Of a stretch of DNA of 64,000 bases, positions 43,514 to 53,268 are shown piece after piece. The notes under the pieces were generated by a model, which was given only the letters and a program-made list of their open reading frames with translations, did not search any database and was not told where the DNA came from. This stretch comes from CAVWCW01 sp963753615 (GTDB taxonomy: Bacteria; Pseudomonadota; Gammaproteobacteria; Chromatiales; Chromatiaceae): positions 186,001 through 250,000 of the forward strand of contig CAVWCW010000014.1 of NCBI GenBank assembly GCA_963753615.1, written 5' to 3'. The translations under genes were made by a program, and so were the position numbers. Positions within the stretch are counted from its first letter, which is position 1, and every line of letters begins with the position of its first letter.

Positions 43514-45811
43514 CTATGTCCCTCCGGCGCCGGAAGGGCCCAGCTCTGCCCACAGGGCCTGAGCATCCGCCGCATTGGGGTGGGCTTGGTACAAGCGCTC
43601 GGCGTAGGCGCGGGCAGCGGCCGAATCGCCCTGGTCGCGGCTCATGGTGGCCGCGGCCAACAGCAGGTCGTGGTCCCGCGGGTGGCGCTCCAGGGCTGCG
43701 GCCAGCACCGCCAGGGCCTGCTCCGGGCGCTCCACCCCTTGCAGCGCCAGGGCCTGCACGTAGGCGTACCGGGGCTGGTCCGGGGCCAGCTCGGCGGCCC
43801 GCGCCAGGGCTGCCAGCGCCTCGTCCAGACGCTTTTCCCGCACCAGCAGCAAACCGAGGGCATGGGGCAGGCTGGGGGCTTGCGGCGCCAGTTCCATGCC
43901 CTGGCGCAGCAGGCGCTCCCCGTCGGCGTCCCGGCCCTGCTGACGATACAGGTCGGCCAGGTTGACATAGGCGGGGACAAACCCCGGTTCCAGGGCGAGA
44001 GCCTTTCGATAGGCGGCCTCTGCGGGTCCCCCCTGGCTCTGAACCGCATGGATCAGGCCCAGGTTGAGCTGGGCCTCCGCTCGATCGGCATTGACCTGCT
44101 GGGAGCGCACGTATTCGTCCAAGGCCGTTTGCAGCTGCTTGCGGTAGGCGGGGGGCAACCCCTGGCGCATCAGCGGCGCCAGCACCCGGGCGGCCTCCAG
44201 GCGCACCCGGCGCGAGGGGTCCTCGAGCAGGGTCCAACCGAGTTCCACCCGGGTGCGCAGATCGGCGCCGTCGAGGTAGGCGACGGCGGCGGCGCGCACC
44301 AGGGGGTCCGGGTCCGCCAGCAGCCTCTGGATGGTCAGCAACTGGCTGGAATCCGCGCGCTCCGCCAAGCGCGCGACCGCAGTGGCGCGGGCGATGGCGG
44401 GCTGGGCCGGATCACCGGCCAGGGCGAGCAGGCGCGAGGCCGCATCCGGGGCGCCCTCTCGGGCCGCGTGCAGGGCCTGGCCAAAGTGGGGTGCGGAAGC
44501 CTGGCTGCCGTACCAGCGCTCCGCGGCGGCCTGGGCCCAGGCCGCGTCCTGGTCCTTATGGCACTGGTTGCAGGCGTTGGGGCTGCCCAGGCTCAGGGTC
44601 AGGTCCGGCCGCGGGACGCGCAGGCTATGGTCCGCACGCTCGTCGATCACCATATAGGCGCGCTGGGGCATGTGGCAGGCGATGCAGTCGGCGCCGGCGG
44701 ACTCGGGCTGATGGTGGTGGTGGCTTTCGGCGGCATAGCGGTCGGGCAGGTGGCAACGGGCGCACACCTGGTCTCCCTCGGCCCGCAGCGCGAGGCTGTG
44801 AGGTTCGTGGCAGTCGCTGCAGACGACGCCGGCCTGGTACATGCGGCTTTGGAGAAAGGAGCCGTAGACGTAGACCTCGTCCTTGATCTGGCCGTCCGGG
44901 TAATACAGGTCGTTTTCCAGCAGGGCCAGGCGATGGCTCTGGTGCAGGGGCTGACCATACTCGTAGGGCTCCCAGGCCTGGCCGCGGCGGGCGTGGCAGC
45001 GGGCGCACAACTCGACCTGGGTCTGGTCCCTGCGCGGCTTGGAACGGCTCGGCTTGCCGCTGTCCGGGTCTATGATCCAGCCCACGCCGGCGTCTTCGGC
45101 CAGGTCCAGGACCAGGCCGAGATCGTCGTCCGCCGCCACCGGCTGGCCGGGCTCCCGCCCCTGGGCCCAGGCCAGGTGGCCGGAGCCGGGACCGTGGCAG
45201 GCCTCGCAGGCGACGTCGATCTCGTTCCAGCTGGTGGCGTAGCGGTCCTCCGCGGGATCGTAGTTTTTCTGCAGGTTGGTGGAGTGACACTCGGCGCACT
45301 GATAATTCCAGGTCTGGTCACGGGCGGTCCAGTGCAGGGGGTTTCGGTGGTCCATGTCCGGCTCGTCGGGGTAGAGATGGAACCAGCGCTGCCCACCCTG
45401 GTCCGCCGGGCGGCTGTCCCATGCCAGGCCCAGGCTCTGCAGCCGGCCGCCGGGGAACGGGATCAGGTACTGCTGCAGCGGGTACCAGCCGAAGGTATGC
45501 GTGATCGGATACTCGGCCATCTGGCCGTCCGGGCCGTCGGTGCGGACGTAGTAGCCACCGTCTTTGCGGTAGAAGCGGGAGCTGACGCCGTGGGCGCTGA
45601 ACTCGACGTCGGAGAAATCGCCGAGCACCGTCTCGGGCCCGGCCTCGGCCATCGCCAGGTCGTGGTGGGAGCCCCGCCAGGCCTGGTACTCGGCCTGATG
45701 GCAGTCCCGACAGGCAGCGCTGCCGACGAACTCGGCGGCTGGGGCGGACCCAGCGGCCAGCCAAAACAACAATAGCCAGCCATTGACCCGGTTCTGGAAA
45801 ATGCTCAACAC
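43514..45811 (-). CDS. Octaheme c-type cytochrome with HEAT-like and TPR C-terminal region
   Basis: 765 residues with a signal peptide (cleavage near residue 26, APAAE). Eight CXXCH sites: CRDCH (34-38), CAECH, CEACH, CARCH, CSDCH, CARCH, CIACH and CNQCH, all in the first 430 residues; the DCHQAEYQAWRGSHH start resembles cytochrome c554-type domains. Residues about 440-560 contain repeat-like LLADPDPLVRAAAVAYLDGA (HEAT-like) segments, and about 560-760 consist of TPRs (NLGLIHAVQSQ, AYVNLADLYRQQG). Periplasmic electron carrier; the TPR part suggests docking to a partner. It lies between the Na/Pi symporter gene (50 nt upstream) and gdx, probably one operon. Redox partner unknown. Confidence 0.9.
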   Translation of the reverse strand: MLSIFQNRVNGWLLLFWLAAGSAPAAEFVGSAACRDCHQAEYQAWRGSHHDLAMAEAGPETVLGDFSDVEFSAHGVSSRFYRKDGGYYVRTDGPDGQMAEYPITHTFGWYPLQQYLIPFPGGRLQSLGLAWDSRPADQGGQRWFHLYPDEPDMDHRNPLHWTARDQTWNYQCAECHSTNLQKNYDPAEDRYATSWNEIDVACEACHGPGSGHLAWAQGREPGQPVAADDDLGLVLDLAEDAGVGWIIDPDSGKPSRSKPRRDQTQVELCARCHARRGQAWEPYEYGQPLHQSHRLALLENDLYYPDGQIKDEVYVYGSFLQSRMYQAGVVCSDCHEPHSLALRAEGDQVCARCHLPDRYAAESHHHHQPESAGADCIACHMPQRAYMVIDERADHSLRVPRPDLTLSLGSPNACNQCHKDQDAAWAQAAAERWYGSQASAPHFGQALHAAREGAPDAASRLLALAGDPAQPAIARATAVARLAERADSSQLLTIQRLLADPDPLVRAAAVAYLDGADLRTRVELGWTLLEDPSRRVRLEAARVLAPLMRQGLPPAYRKQLQTALDEYVRSQQVNADRAEAQLNLGLIHAVQSQGGPAEAAYRKALALEPGFVPAYVNLADLYRQQGRDADGERLLRQGMELAPQAPSLPHALGLLLVREKRLDEALAALARAAELAPDQPRYAYVQALALQGVERPEQALAVLAAALERHPRDHDLLLAAATMSRDQGDSAAARAYAERLYQAHPNAADAQALWAELGPSGAGGT

Positions 45812-45861
45812 TCGACCCTCCTGCGTGGAGCGCCAGTATACCGGAGATCGCCGGCCCGAAT

Positions 45862-47670
45862 TCAGTCCCGCTGCGCCAGCACCGCAGGCAGGGGCACCTT
45901 GGCAATGCGCTTGGCCAGGGTGTAGATGCGCCGCATCTGGTCGACGAAGGACATCTCCAGGCGCACCAGCTGCACATATTCCGGATCGGCAGCGGTCAGG
46001 CGCTCGATCTTATGCGCCAGCAGGGCCTGGCTTTGGCGGCGCACGTCGTCCTTGAGCATCAGCACCGACTCGGCGGCCTTTTGGTCATCATCCCTGATCG
46101 CTTTCACCGTCAACTCCACCGCCTTGAGCACCGTCAGGTAGAGCTCGGCCAACAGCCGCCGGGTCTCGTCGCCGGAGACGGAGGTCAGGTCCGCGGCCTT
46201 GCGCGCCAGGCCGGCGATATCGGTCTCGATCACGTCGGCCAGGTTTTCCAGGTTATCGGCGGCGGTCAGCAGGCCCTGCAACTCCAAGCTCTCGCGCTCG
46301 CTCAGCATGCCCTGGCGGATCTTGCCCAGGTAGGCGAGGATCTCGGCCTCCAGGATGTCGACCTGGTCGTCGCGGCGCACGATATTGTCCAGCCGCTCGG
46401 CGTCTCGGTCGCGCAGGGCCGGGCCTAGGTCTTTCAACATGCCGAGGGTGATCTCGCCGACCCGGCCCAGCTCCAGGCGCACCTGCTGCAGGGCCATCGG
46501 GGGAGCCACCAGGGCCGCCGGATCGAGGAACGCTGGCTCGATGATCAGGCCCTCCTTGGCCGGGCGCTCCGGCACCAGCCACTGCGCCAGGCGCGCAAAC
46601 CAGCCGGTGAAGCCGATGAACAGCAGGGTATTGATGACATTGAAGAAGGTATTGGCATTGGCGATCTGGCGCGGCACCTCGGCGGCGGCGCGTGCGCTGC
46701 CGGCCAGCTCCGGGCTGGTCGGGGAGAGGGCGACCGCGATGTCCACCAGCAGCCAGATCAGCGGCAGCCAGATCAACACCCCGACCACGTTGAAGGCCAC
46801 GTGCACCACCGAGGCGCGCACCGCATCCACCGATTTGCTGCTGAGGATGCCCATCAGGGCGGTAGTCACCGCGGTGCCGATATTCGCCCCCAGGGCCAGG
46901 GCAATACCAGCAGGCAGCGCCAGCAGGCCCTCGCTGGCCATGGCAATGGCAATGCCGACGGTGGCCGCCGAGGATTGCACCACGGCAGTGAACACCGCCC
47001 CGGCCAGGATCCCCGCCATCGGATTCTCCAGGCCTTTGAGGACATCGAGGAACGGCTCGTAGCTGCGCAGCGGCACCATCGCCGAACTCATCAGCCCCAT
47101 GCCGTAGAACACCAGGCCGATGCCCATCACCATCATGCCGTAGTACTTGACCTTCTCCCGTTTGGCGGTGAACAGCATGAAGAAACCGATGGCCACCGGC
47201 CCCAAAGAGTACTCGGACAGGTTGAAGGCCAGCAGCTGGGCGGTCACCGTGCTGCCGATATTGGCCCCCATGATGACGCCCACCGACTGCGCCAGAGTCA
47301 TCATGCCGCCGCTGATAAAGCCCACCACAAGCAGCGTGGTGACGGTAGAGGAGTTGAGAATGCCGGTGACAAAGGCCCCGGTCACGGCCCCCATGAAGCG
47401 GTTTGTGGTGAGCTGGGACAACACCGTCTTCATGGCCTGGCCCGCGGCCTTTTTCATGCCCTCGCTGAGCAGTTGCAGGCCGGCCAGGAACAGGGCCAGT
47501 CCCCCGAACAGGCCGAGACCGAGCTGCAGCCAATCGGGATTGGCCGGTCCGGGCTCCGCCTCCGCCGCCCAAGCGACAAAGGCGATCAGCAGCAGGCCCA
47601 AGCCCAGGCCGGTGCGGGTAAGAGCCTCACCCGCACCGAAGTAAGCGGCGGAATACTTACGATTTGACAT
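45862..47670 (-). CDS. Na/Pi cotransporter family protein with PhoU-like C-terminus
   Basis: 602 residues. Residues about 35-370 hold two inverted Na/Pi repeats, each with the QSSxxT-type motif (LNSSTVTTLLVVGF and VVQSSAATVGIAIAM) and GANIGSTVT/GANIGTAVT. Residues about 400-590 are a PhoU-like helical domain. NptA/YjbB-like proteins move phosphate with sodium, mostly in export direction for YjbB. First gene of the likely operon with the octaheme cytochrome; divergent from the outer-membrane barrel gene. Confidence 0.88.
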   Translation of the reverse strand: MSNRKYSAAYFGAGEALTRTGLGLGLLLIAFVAWAAEAEPGPANPDWLQLGLGLFGGLALFLAGLQLLSEGMKKAAGQAMKTVLSQLTTNRFMGAVTGAFVTGILNSSTVTTLLVVGFISGGMMTLAQSVGVIMGANIGSTVTAQLLAFNLSEYSLGPVAIGFFMLFTAKREKVKYYGMMVMGIGLVFYGMGLMSSAMVPLRSYEPFLDVLKGLENPMAGILAGAVFTAVVQSSAATVGIAIAMASEGLLALPAGIALALGANIGTAVTTALMGILSSKSVDAVRASVVHVAFNVVGVLIWLPLIWLLVDIAVALSPTSPELAGSARAAAEVPRQIANANTFFNVINTLLFIGFTGWFARLAQWLVPERPAKEGLIIEPAFLDPAALVAPPMALQQVRLELGRVGEITLGMLKDLGPALRDRDAERLDNIVRRDDQVDILEAEILAYLGKIRQGMLSERESLELQGLLTAADNLENLADVIETDIAGLARKAADLTSVSGDETRRLLAELYLTVLKAVELTVKAIRDDDQKAAESVLMLKDDVRRQSQALLAHKIERLTAADPEYVQLVRLEMSFVDQMRRIYTLAKRIAKVPLPAVLAQRD

Positions 47671-47856
47671 GACACGCTCTCAATGCAGGTGCAAACCGAC
47701 CCCGGCGCGGCCGGGTGTCGTAACTTCGGTGCAACATACCCCCCGGCCGTCGCGGATACAACCGGCCTAGCCCCTGGACGCAGCCTCCCGCAGCAACTAA
47801 TCTGCTGGAATAACCGGCCGAATCATACGGTATCATCGCGAACGCGCCCAAACGCC

Positions 47857-49794
47857 ATGTCCATCGCCCCCTTTCAACGCCTGCAGCTGCTGCGGATCGG
47901 TGCCGCTGTCACGCTGGTCCTGGCGGCGGTAGCACCCGCATGGGCGGAGGAGACCCCGGCGGTCGCGCTGCTCGCACCCGCACCCGACAGCGAGGTGATC
48001 GCCAAACGCCCCGAGATCCGCATCGGCCTAGCCTCAGTCCCGCCCTGGGAGGCTATGCTGGTGCTGCTCGACAATGCCGACATCACCGCCCTGCTGGAGC
48101 CCCGGGACGACGGCTTCAGCTACAATCCGGTGCAGATTCTCGGCGCCGGCGCGCATCAGCTGAGCGTCACCCTGCTGCTCGCGGACGGACGCCAGCTTGA
48201 GCAATCCTTCGCCTTCGCCAGCCGGCACTCGGAGACCCTGCTCGAGGCCTACAGCATCAACCAGCTGAGCGTGGAGTTCGAGGGCGCCGCGGTCCCGGCC
48301 GATGCCCCACTCGCCCCCGATACCAAGGTGGAAGCCAACCTGCAGCACGACAGCCGGATCGGGCAACCGGGCTGGCAGTATTCGCTCACCACCAACGCCC
48401 GCTACTTTGACCAGAACGAGCCGGCGCTGGCGCCCCAGAGCAAGGGCCTGGACTTGGCCAATATGACCCTCTCGGCCCGCTACCAGCAACGTGAACTTGG
48501 ATTGTCCGCCGACGTAGGAGACGTGCAGGTCGACCAATCCCCCTACACCCTGTCGGGTCTGGCAAGGCGCGGTGCGGTGGTGGGCGCCCAATACGGCAGC
48601 GGCCAGATTCAGGCGTTCAACCTGCGCAGCGCCCAGGAATACGGGTTCTCCCACGGGCTCGGCATCGGCGGCGACAGGGACACCCATATATCCGGGGCCA
48701 GCGCAGGGCTGCGCGTGCTCGACGATCGGCTCGCCCTCAGCGCTCTGTACGCCAGCGGGGGCGAGCAAGGCAGTTCCTTCGGCATCGGCACCCTGCCCGA
48801 GCAACGGCGGGGCTCGATAGCCGGGCTGAGCCTGGACGCCAAACTCTGGCCGGATCTGCTGCAAGCGGAACTCGACCTGGGCTGGTCCGATTACGACCCG
48901 GACACCAGCGACGAGTTCGACGCCGAGCGCGACCACGCAATCCTGGGGGGGCTCAGCGGCGGCTACGGCCGCTACCGCTACCAGGCCCGCTACGAGCGGC
49001 TGGGGCGCGATTACCGGGTGATCGGCAACGACGGCTTACTGCCGGACCGCGAGGGGGGGCTGCTGCGGGTGGACGCCGATTTCGACGGCCACGGGATCTA
49101 CGCCGCCTACTCCCGCTACCGGGACAATCTGGATGACGATCCGCTGTTTGCCCGCCTGCTGAGCGCGAGCGCCGAGCTGGACTACCGCTTCAACCGCAAC
49201 CCCAATCTGCCCCTGGGCCTTAACTACCGGCGCGACACCCTGCGCAGCCGGGACGAACCGGTGAACACCGCGCCCATCAAAGTCGCTACCGACACGATCA
49301 CCGGCAATCTCAGCTATCAGCGCGGGGCCTGGGGCTACGGCCTTCAGGGCTATTTCTCTCGGCGCGACGACCGGGAGCAGGACAGCGGGGACACCAACAC
49401 TACCGGCATCTCGCTGTTCCCCAGCTACCGCACCCAACTGCTGGCGGTAGCACCGAGCTTTGGCTACAACCGGCTCTATCTCCCCGACTCCGAGCTGCAC
49501 CTGGACAACTTCACCCTGAACCTCGACGTCCGTGGCCAGACCCCGGGGCAGCGCTTCGACTACGCCCTGGCGGCCACCTATCTGAACCAGCAAAACAGCG
49601 ACGGGCTGGCCGAGAGCGAGCAGGTGCAGGGCAACTTCCTGGTGTCCTACCGGCTGCTCCCACAGCGGCCCAAGGGCCTGGACCCCGCTGTCGGCGTTCT
49701 CGGCCGGTTTCAGCGCGACCTGCGCGGGTTCGGCCCGGGGGACGACTTCAGCCTGATGCTGGTGCTGACCAGCGGTCTCCAGGCTTCGTTTTAG
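47857..49794 (+). CDS. Putative outer-membrane beta-barrel protein with N-terminal Ig-like domain
   Basis: 645 residues from ATG 47857; signal peptide 1-30 (VAPAWA-EE). About residues 35-130 look like an Ig/fibronectin-like periplasmic domain (IRIGLASVPPWEAMLVLLDNADITALLE, partly quoted). The rest alternates amphipathic strands, with ADVGDVQVDQSPYTLSGLARRGAVVGAQY as a recognisable block (partly quoted) and a C-terminal LTSGLQASF ending in Phe, as barrels do. There is no CXXC near the N-terminus, so it is not an obvious MtrB-type conduit. No characterised family is recognised. A 9-nt gap leads to the secreted Ig-repeat gene. Confidence 0.7.
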   Translation: MSIAPFQRLQLLRIGAAVTLVLAAVAPAWAEETPAVALLAPAPDSEVIAKRPEIRIGLASVPPWEAMLVLLDNADITALLEPRDDGFSYNPVQILGAGAHQLSVTLLLADGRQLEQSFAFASRHSETLLEAYSINQLSVEFEGAAVPADAPLAPDTKVEANLQHDSRIGQPGWQYSLTTNARYFDQNEPALAPQSKGLDLANMTLSARYQQRELGLSADVGDVQVDQSPYTLSGLARRGAVVGAQYGSGQIQAFNLRSAQEYGFSHGLGIGGDRDTHISGASAGLRVLDDRLALSALYASGGEQGSSFGIGTLPEQRRGSIAGLSLDAKLWPDLLQAELDLGWSDYDPDTSDEFDAERDHAILGGLSGGYGRYRYQARYERLGRDYRVIGNDGLLPDREGGLLRVDADFDGHGIYAAYSRYRDNLDDDPLFARLLSASAELDYRFNRNPNLPLGLNYRRDTLRSRDEPVNTAPIKVATDTITGNLSYQRGAWGYGLQGYFSRRDDREQDSGDTNTTGISLFPSYRTQLLAVAPSFGYNRLYLPDSELHLDNFTLNLDVRGQTPGQRFDYALAATYLNQQNSDGLAESEQVQGNFLVSYRLLPQRPKGLDPAVGVLGRFQRDLRGFGPGDDFSLMLVLTSGLQASF

Positions 49795-49803
49795 GAGCCC
49801 AAT

Positions 49804-52020
49804 ATGGCAAACCGCAGACTGCTTCCCGCACTCCTCCTGGTCCTCGGCAGTCTTCTCGCCCCCGGAGCCGGCGCTATCGACCTCAGCGTCTCGCCCAATC
49901 CCGCGGCGGTGAATCAGACCGTCACAGCGCGCATCAACGCCCTGTTTTCCGCCGCGGCCGGGGTTGCCTGCAGCCTGGAAGTGGACTTCGGTGACGGCAG
50001 CGGCTCGCGCCCCGCCGGATTTTGCAGCAGCTCGCCCTGCATCCTGCTGGCAACCCATAGCTATGCTACCGCCGGGCCTTACCGAGTGCTGGCCCGCAGC
50101 ACCCCCGGCGCCTGCCGCACCCCGCCCCTGGCGCCGGACCCGGCGTCCAGCTCGGTTTCCGTTATCGGCTGCCCCCCCCTGGGGATCGCCACCCCGCCCC
50201 AGCTACCGGCCGGACAAGTCGGCCTGCCCTATAACCAGACCCTGGTGTTCACCGGCGGGGTACCGCCCCTGCAGGTGACGCTGACGGCCGGCAGCCTGCC
50301 CCCCGGCCTGACCCTGAGCGCCGACGGGCGCATCTCGGGGACACCGACCAGCGCCGGCCAGTTCGCCTTCACCGTTGCGGCCAGCGACCGCTGCGCCCTG
50401 GGGTCCCAGAGCATCAGCCGCCGCTTCCTGCTCGAAATCACCGCCCCCGCCTGCCTGCCCTTGCAGTGGGCCACCGGCCCCGAGCTGCCCCCGGCCGCCG
50501 CCGGCCAGGCCTACAGCGCCCAGCTGCTGGCCAGCGGCGGGGTGTCGCCGCTGGCTTATCGGCAGGTGGGGGGCAGCCTGCCGCCGGGGCTCAGCCTGTC
50601 CAGCGACGGACGCATCACCGGTGTCGCCACCGAGGCCGGGAGCTACGCCTTCTCGGTGGAGGCCAGCGACCGCTGCGCCGCCGGCGCCCAGCGCGTGATC
50701 CAGGGCTTCCGGATTACGGTGGGGGCCGGCGCCTGCCCGCCGTTGCGCTGGGAAACCGCCCCGAGCCTCCCCGGCGCGACCAGCGGCCAACCCTACCAGG
50801 TCCAGCTGCGAGCCCTGGGCGGGTCGCCGCCGCTCGCCTACAGGCTCAGCGGCGGGAGCCTCCCCCCGGGGCTCTTGCTGGCCGGCAGCGGACTGATCTC
50901 CGGCGTGCCGGCAAGCGCGGGCGGTTTCGCCTTCGAGGTGGAAGTGAGCGACCGCTGCAGCGCCGGCGTCCAGCGGGCGGACCGGGGCTTCTCGCTGCAG
51001 GTCTCCAGCGCCCAGGCTCCGCTCACGGTTCGCCCGGTGCCGGCGGAGTTCAACGTCCCGCGCAACCGCTCCAGTCTGGTCAGTATCCAATACCTGTTTA
51101 CCGGTCCGGGGCCCGCCAGCCTGCAGTTGAGTTCGGCCAGCGGGCGCTTTCTGGCCGCGGGCCGCGAGGTCGGGCGCAGCAACCAGCCGTTGTCGGCAAC
51201 GCTGAGCAACGGCAGCGGCCAGACGCTGGAGAACCTGCAGATTCCGGTCGGGGTGGTCCAGGCCAGCGTGGCGGCCGGGACCAACCGCTTTACCTACGTG
51301 CGAGAATTCAGCGGGGCCGGACTCACGGTAACCAGCCAGGTGGGCTTCCTGATCACCGGCCGGGGCGCGGCGGACTTCGCCCCGCAACGCATCCAGCTTT
51401 ACTTCGAGAACCGCCGGGCGGAGATCACCGTACCCAGAAACCAGCCAGGGTTGCGCGCCTACGCCGAGCTGATCTACGTGGGCGACGGCCTGCTCCGGGG
51501 CTTCTGGGAGGTCGACGGCCGGGTACTGGCCCGGGTGGAGCGGAATCTAGACCCCTCCGGGCGGGTGCTGCTGACCACCCCCGAGCAGCCGCCGTTGCCG
51601 ACCTACGACGTGGGCAGCCACCGCTTGCGTTTCATCATAACCAGCCCGTTTTCCGCCATCGACCAACCCACCGCCATCTACTTCGTCACCGCCGACGAAT
51701 ACGCCGGAGGCGCGTCGATTCGACTCAACGCCCCGGCGGCCAATGCCCGGCAGATCTTTCGCCCTGCGCGCTTCGATTGGCAGCCGGTGACCGGGGCCGC
51801 TGCGTATCTGCTCAGCTTCCGCCGGCCGGGGGATTTGGAACCCACGTTCTCGGCCTATACCCGGAAACCGGGCTACTCGCTCCCGGCGGCGGTTTTGAGC
51901 CGGCGCTTCGACCGCAATGGGAACTACCAGTGGCAGGTCACCGCATTCGACGCCGAAAATCAAGTGATCGGCAGCAGCGACACCCGAGTCTTCACCTTCG
52001 GCGACGAGACCGCTTATTGA
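49804..52020 (+). CDS. Secreted protein with PKD-like and three putative Ig (He_PIG) repeats
   Basis: 738 residues; signal peptide 1-24 (LAPGAGA-ID). A PKD-like domain (VDFGDGSGSRP, HSYATAGPYRV) is followed by three repeats of about 94 residues, each starting CPPL/CLPL, passing GSLPPGL and ending SDRC (about residues 120-400), as in the putative Ig families of surface proteins. The rest (about 410-735) is beta-rich without recognised family, including PRNRSSLVSIQYLF and PRNQPGLRAYAELIY, a possible internal duplication (partly quoted). It is presumably exported with or onto the barrel protein encoded just upstream; surface adhesion or complex assembly is possible. Confidence 0.75.
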   Translation: MANRRLLPALLLVLGSLLAPGAGAIDLSVSPNPAAVNQTVTARINALFSAAAGVACSLEVDFGDGSGSRPAGFCSSSPCILLATHSYATAGPYRVLARSTPGACRTPPLAPDPASSSVSVIGCPPLGIATPPQLPAGQVGLPYNQTLVFTGGVPPLQVTLTAGSLPPGLTLSADGRISGTPTSAGQFAFTVAASDRCALGSQSISRRFLLEITAPACLPLQWATGPELPPAAAGQAYSAQLLASGGVSPLAYRQVGGSLPPGLSLSSDGRITGVATEAGSYAFSVEASDRCAAGAQRVIQGFRITVGAGACPPLRWETAPSLPGATSGQPYQVQLRALGGSPPLAYRLSGGSLPPGLLLAGSGLISGVPASAGGFAFEVEVSDRCSAGVQRADRGFSLQVSSAQAPLTVRPVPAEFNVPRNRSSLVSIQYLFTGPGPASLQLSSASGRFLAAGREVGRSNQPLSATLSNGSGQTLENLQIPVGVVQASVAAGTNRFTYVREFSGAGLTVTSQVGFLITGRGAADFAPQRIQLYFENRRAEITVPRNQPGLRAYAELIYVGDGLLRGFWEVDGRVLARVERNLDPSGRVLLTTPEQPPLPTYDVGSHRLRFIITSPFSAIDQPTAIYFVTADEYAGGASIRLNAPAANARQIFRPARFDWQPVTGAAAYLLSFRRPGDLEPTFSAYTRKPGYSLPAAVLSRRFDRNGNYQWQVTAFDAENQVIGSSDTRVFTFGDETAY
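50163..51005 (+). repeat. Three tandem 283-bp coding repeats (putative Ig domains)
   Basis: The repeats begin at about 50163, 50446 and 50729, each encoding CxPL...GSLPPGL...SDRC. They diverge enough to be old duplications. Confidence 0.7.
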
Positions 52021-52215
52021 CGGGCTCGGCGGCAAGCCGGCAGCGGCTGCACCGCCCAGATTGCCGGGTGCGGGCCAAGCCAGCGCCGGCACGGAAACCA
52101 TGACCGATTGACGACCACTCGCGATCTGTTTTTGCCTCGCTGGTCGCGTACGCAACCGCGCGGTTTCCTGGCCGGCCAGATTTCGATTGAGCGGGGCCGC
52201 CTTTGCGTAGACAGC

Positions 52216-53268
52216 CTACGGGGGCTCGGCGTCCTCATCGCCAGGGCTCGTCGGAACGTCGGCGCTCGGCCCAACTCCGTTGGGGGAGATCTGGATCACG
52301 TCGCCCGCCCCGCCGAACTCCGATTGCTGCTCGCGAACCTGATCGAGATTGTCCCGCACACGCATCGCCCGGTCGAGCCGTTCCCGGGTCTCGGCATGAT
52401 CCGGTGAAATAATTAGAAGGGTTTCCCAGACCTGGATCGCCGCGTCCAGATCACCTTCGGCGTAAAGGCTCGCCGCCAGTTCCCCGAGCACCCGGTTCTG
52501 CAGGTCCAATACCTGGTCGAGGCCTATGCGCAGGGCCAGCGCCTGGGCGTTTTCGGGCTCATCCGCGAGCACCTTGTCCACTTCGATAGACGCTGCTGCG
52601 TAATCCCCGGCGGAAGCCAGCGACTCGGCCTTCTCGATCCGCCGCTCCCGCAGACGTTTCGTCCTCGCCATCAGGCGGGCTCGCTCACGCGCCTCTTCTG
52701 CAGCGGCCTGCGCCGCGCGCTCTGCCTCGCGTTCTGCTTGGCGGCGCTCGATATCCTCCCGCAATGCCTGGGACCTGGAGTCCACCTCGATCGCCTCCGA
52801 AAGGTCCAGGCAATTCACCGCCAGGGCTGGGTCCGCCTCGAGTTGTCGTTGCGCGCACCGGAGCAGGTCGTCTCTTGCGCCGCGCTGGTCGCGCTTGCGG
52901 TCGCCAAGGGTCAAGGCCCGGGAAAATCGCTGCGGTTCGGCGGTAACCAAAGGCTCCAGCAGCGCGATTTCGTCCTTTCTGCCCTGGCTGCGGACTGCCG
53001 CCAAGCGATCCTCCAGCCGCCCCTTGAGCTCGCCCCATTGGTCGCGCACTCGCTGTTCTTCGGCGGCCAACGCGGTATCTTCAGGATACGCTCGTCGCGC
53101 GGCCTCGAGCAGGGACAAGGATTCGCCCCAGCGCCCCTCTTCCGCCAGCACCCCGGCTTGGTCGAGCGCCTGCTCTGCAGTGCCGACGCTGGTCAGGCGG
53201 GGAAAGGGCGAATTGGCACAGCCGACACACAGCAAGGCCCCCGCCAGCAACGCTAACGCCTGCTTCAT
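52216..53268 (-). CDS. Putative lipoprotein with TPR-like helical repeats
   Basis: 350 residues. MKQALALLAGALLCVGC fits a lipoprotein signal with Cys17 as the lipidated residue (the -3 position is Cys, which is atypical). The mature protein is helical, with a long charged coiled coil (EAERAAQAAAEEARERARLMARTKRLRER, partly quoted) and TPR-like LAASLYAEGDLDAAIQVWE near the C-terminus. The start overlaps the stop of the cyclase gene (ATGA), so the two are coupled; it may be an envelope partner or effector. No established family function. Confidence 0.75.
   Translation of the reverse strand: MKQALALLAGALLCVGCANSPFPRLTSVGTAEQALDQAGVLAEEGRWGESLSLLEAARRAYPEDTALAAEEQRVRDQWGELKGRLEDRLAAVRSQGRKDEIALLEPLVTAEPQRFSRALTLGDRKRDQRGARDDLLRCAQRQLEADPALAVNCLDLSEAIEVDSRSQALREDIERRQAEREAERAAQAAAEEARERARLMARTKRLRERRIEKAESLASAGDYAAASIEVDKVLADEPENAQALALRIGLDQVLDLQNRVLGELAASLYAEGDLDAAIQVWETLLIISPDHAETRERLDRAMRVRDNLDQVREQQSEFGGAGDVIQISPNGVGPSADVPTSPGDEDAEPP

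Noticed and set aside
43514..43575. Guanidine riboswitch before the Gdx-type exporter
   Set aside because: The gene starts 1 nt after the cytochrome stop and the upstream DNA is coding; no riboswitch can fit without being inside the cytochrome gene, and no motif is seen.
43580..45775. 731-codon plus-strand open frame opposite the octaheme cytochrome
   Set aside because: High GC makes long antisense frames common; heme motifs are on the minus strand, and the plus-strand product has no recognisable domain.
47857..49794. MtrB/PioB-like porin of a porin-cytochrome conduit
   Set aside because: No N-terminal CXXC, no decaheme MtrA-like gene next to it, and the N-terminal Ig-like domain does not fit.
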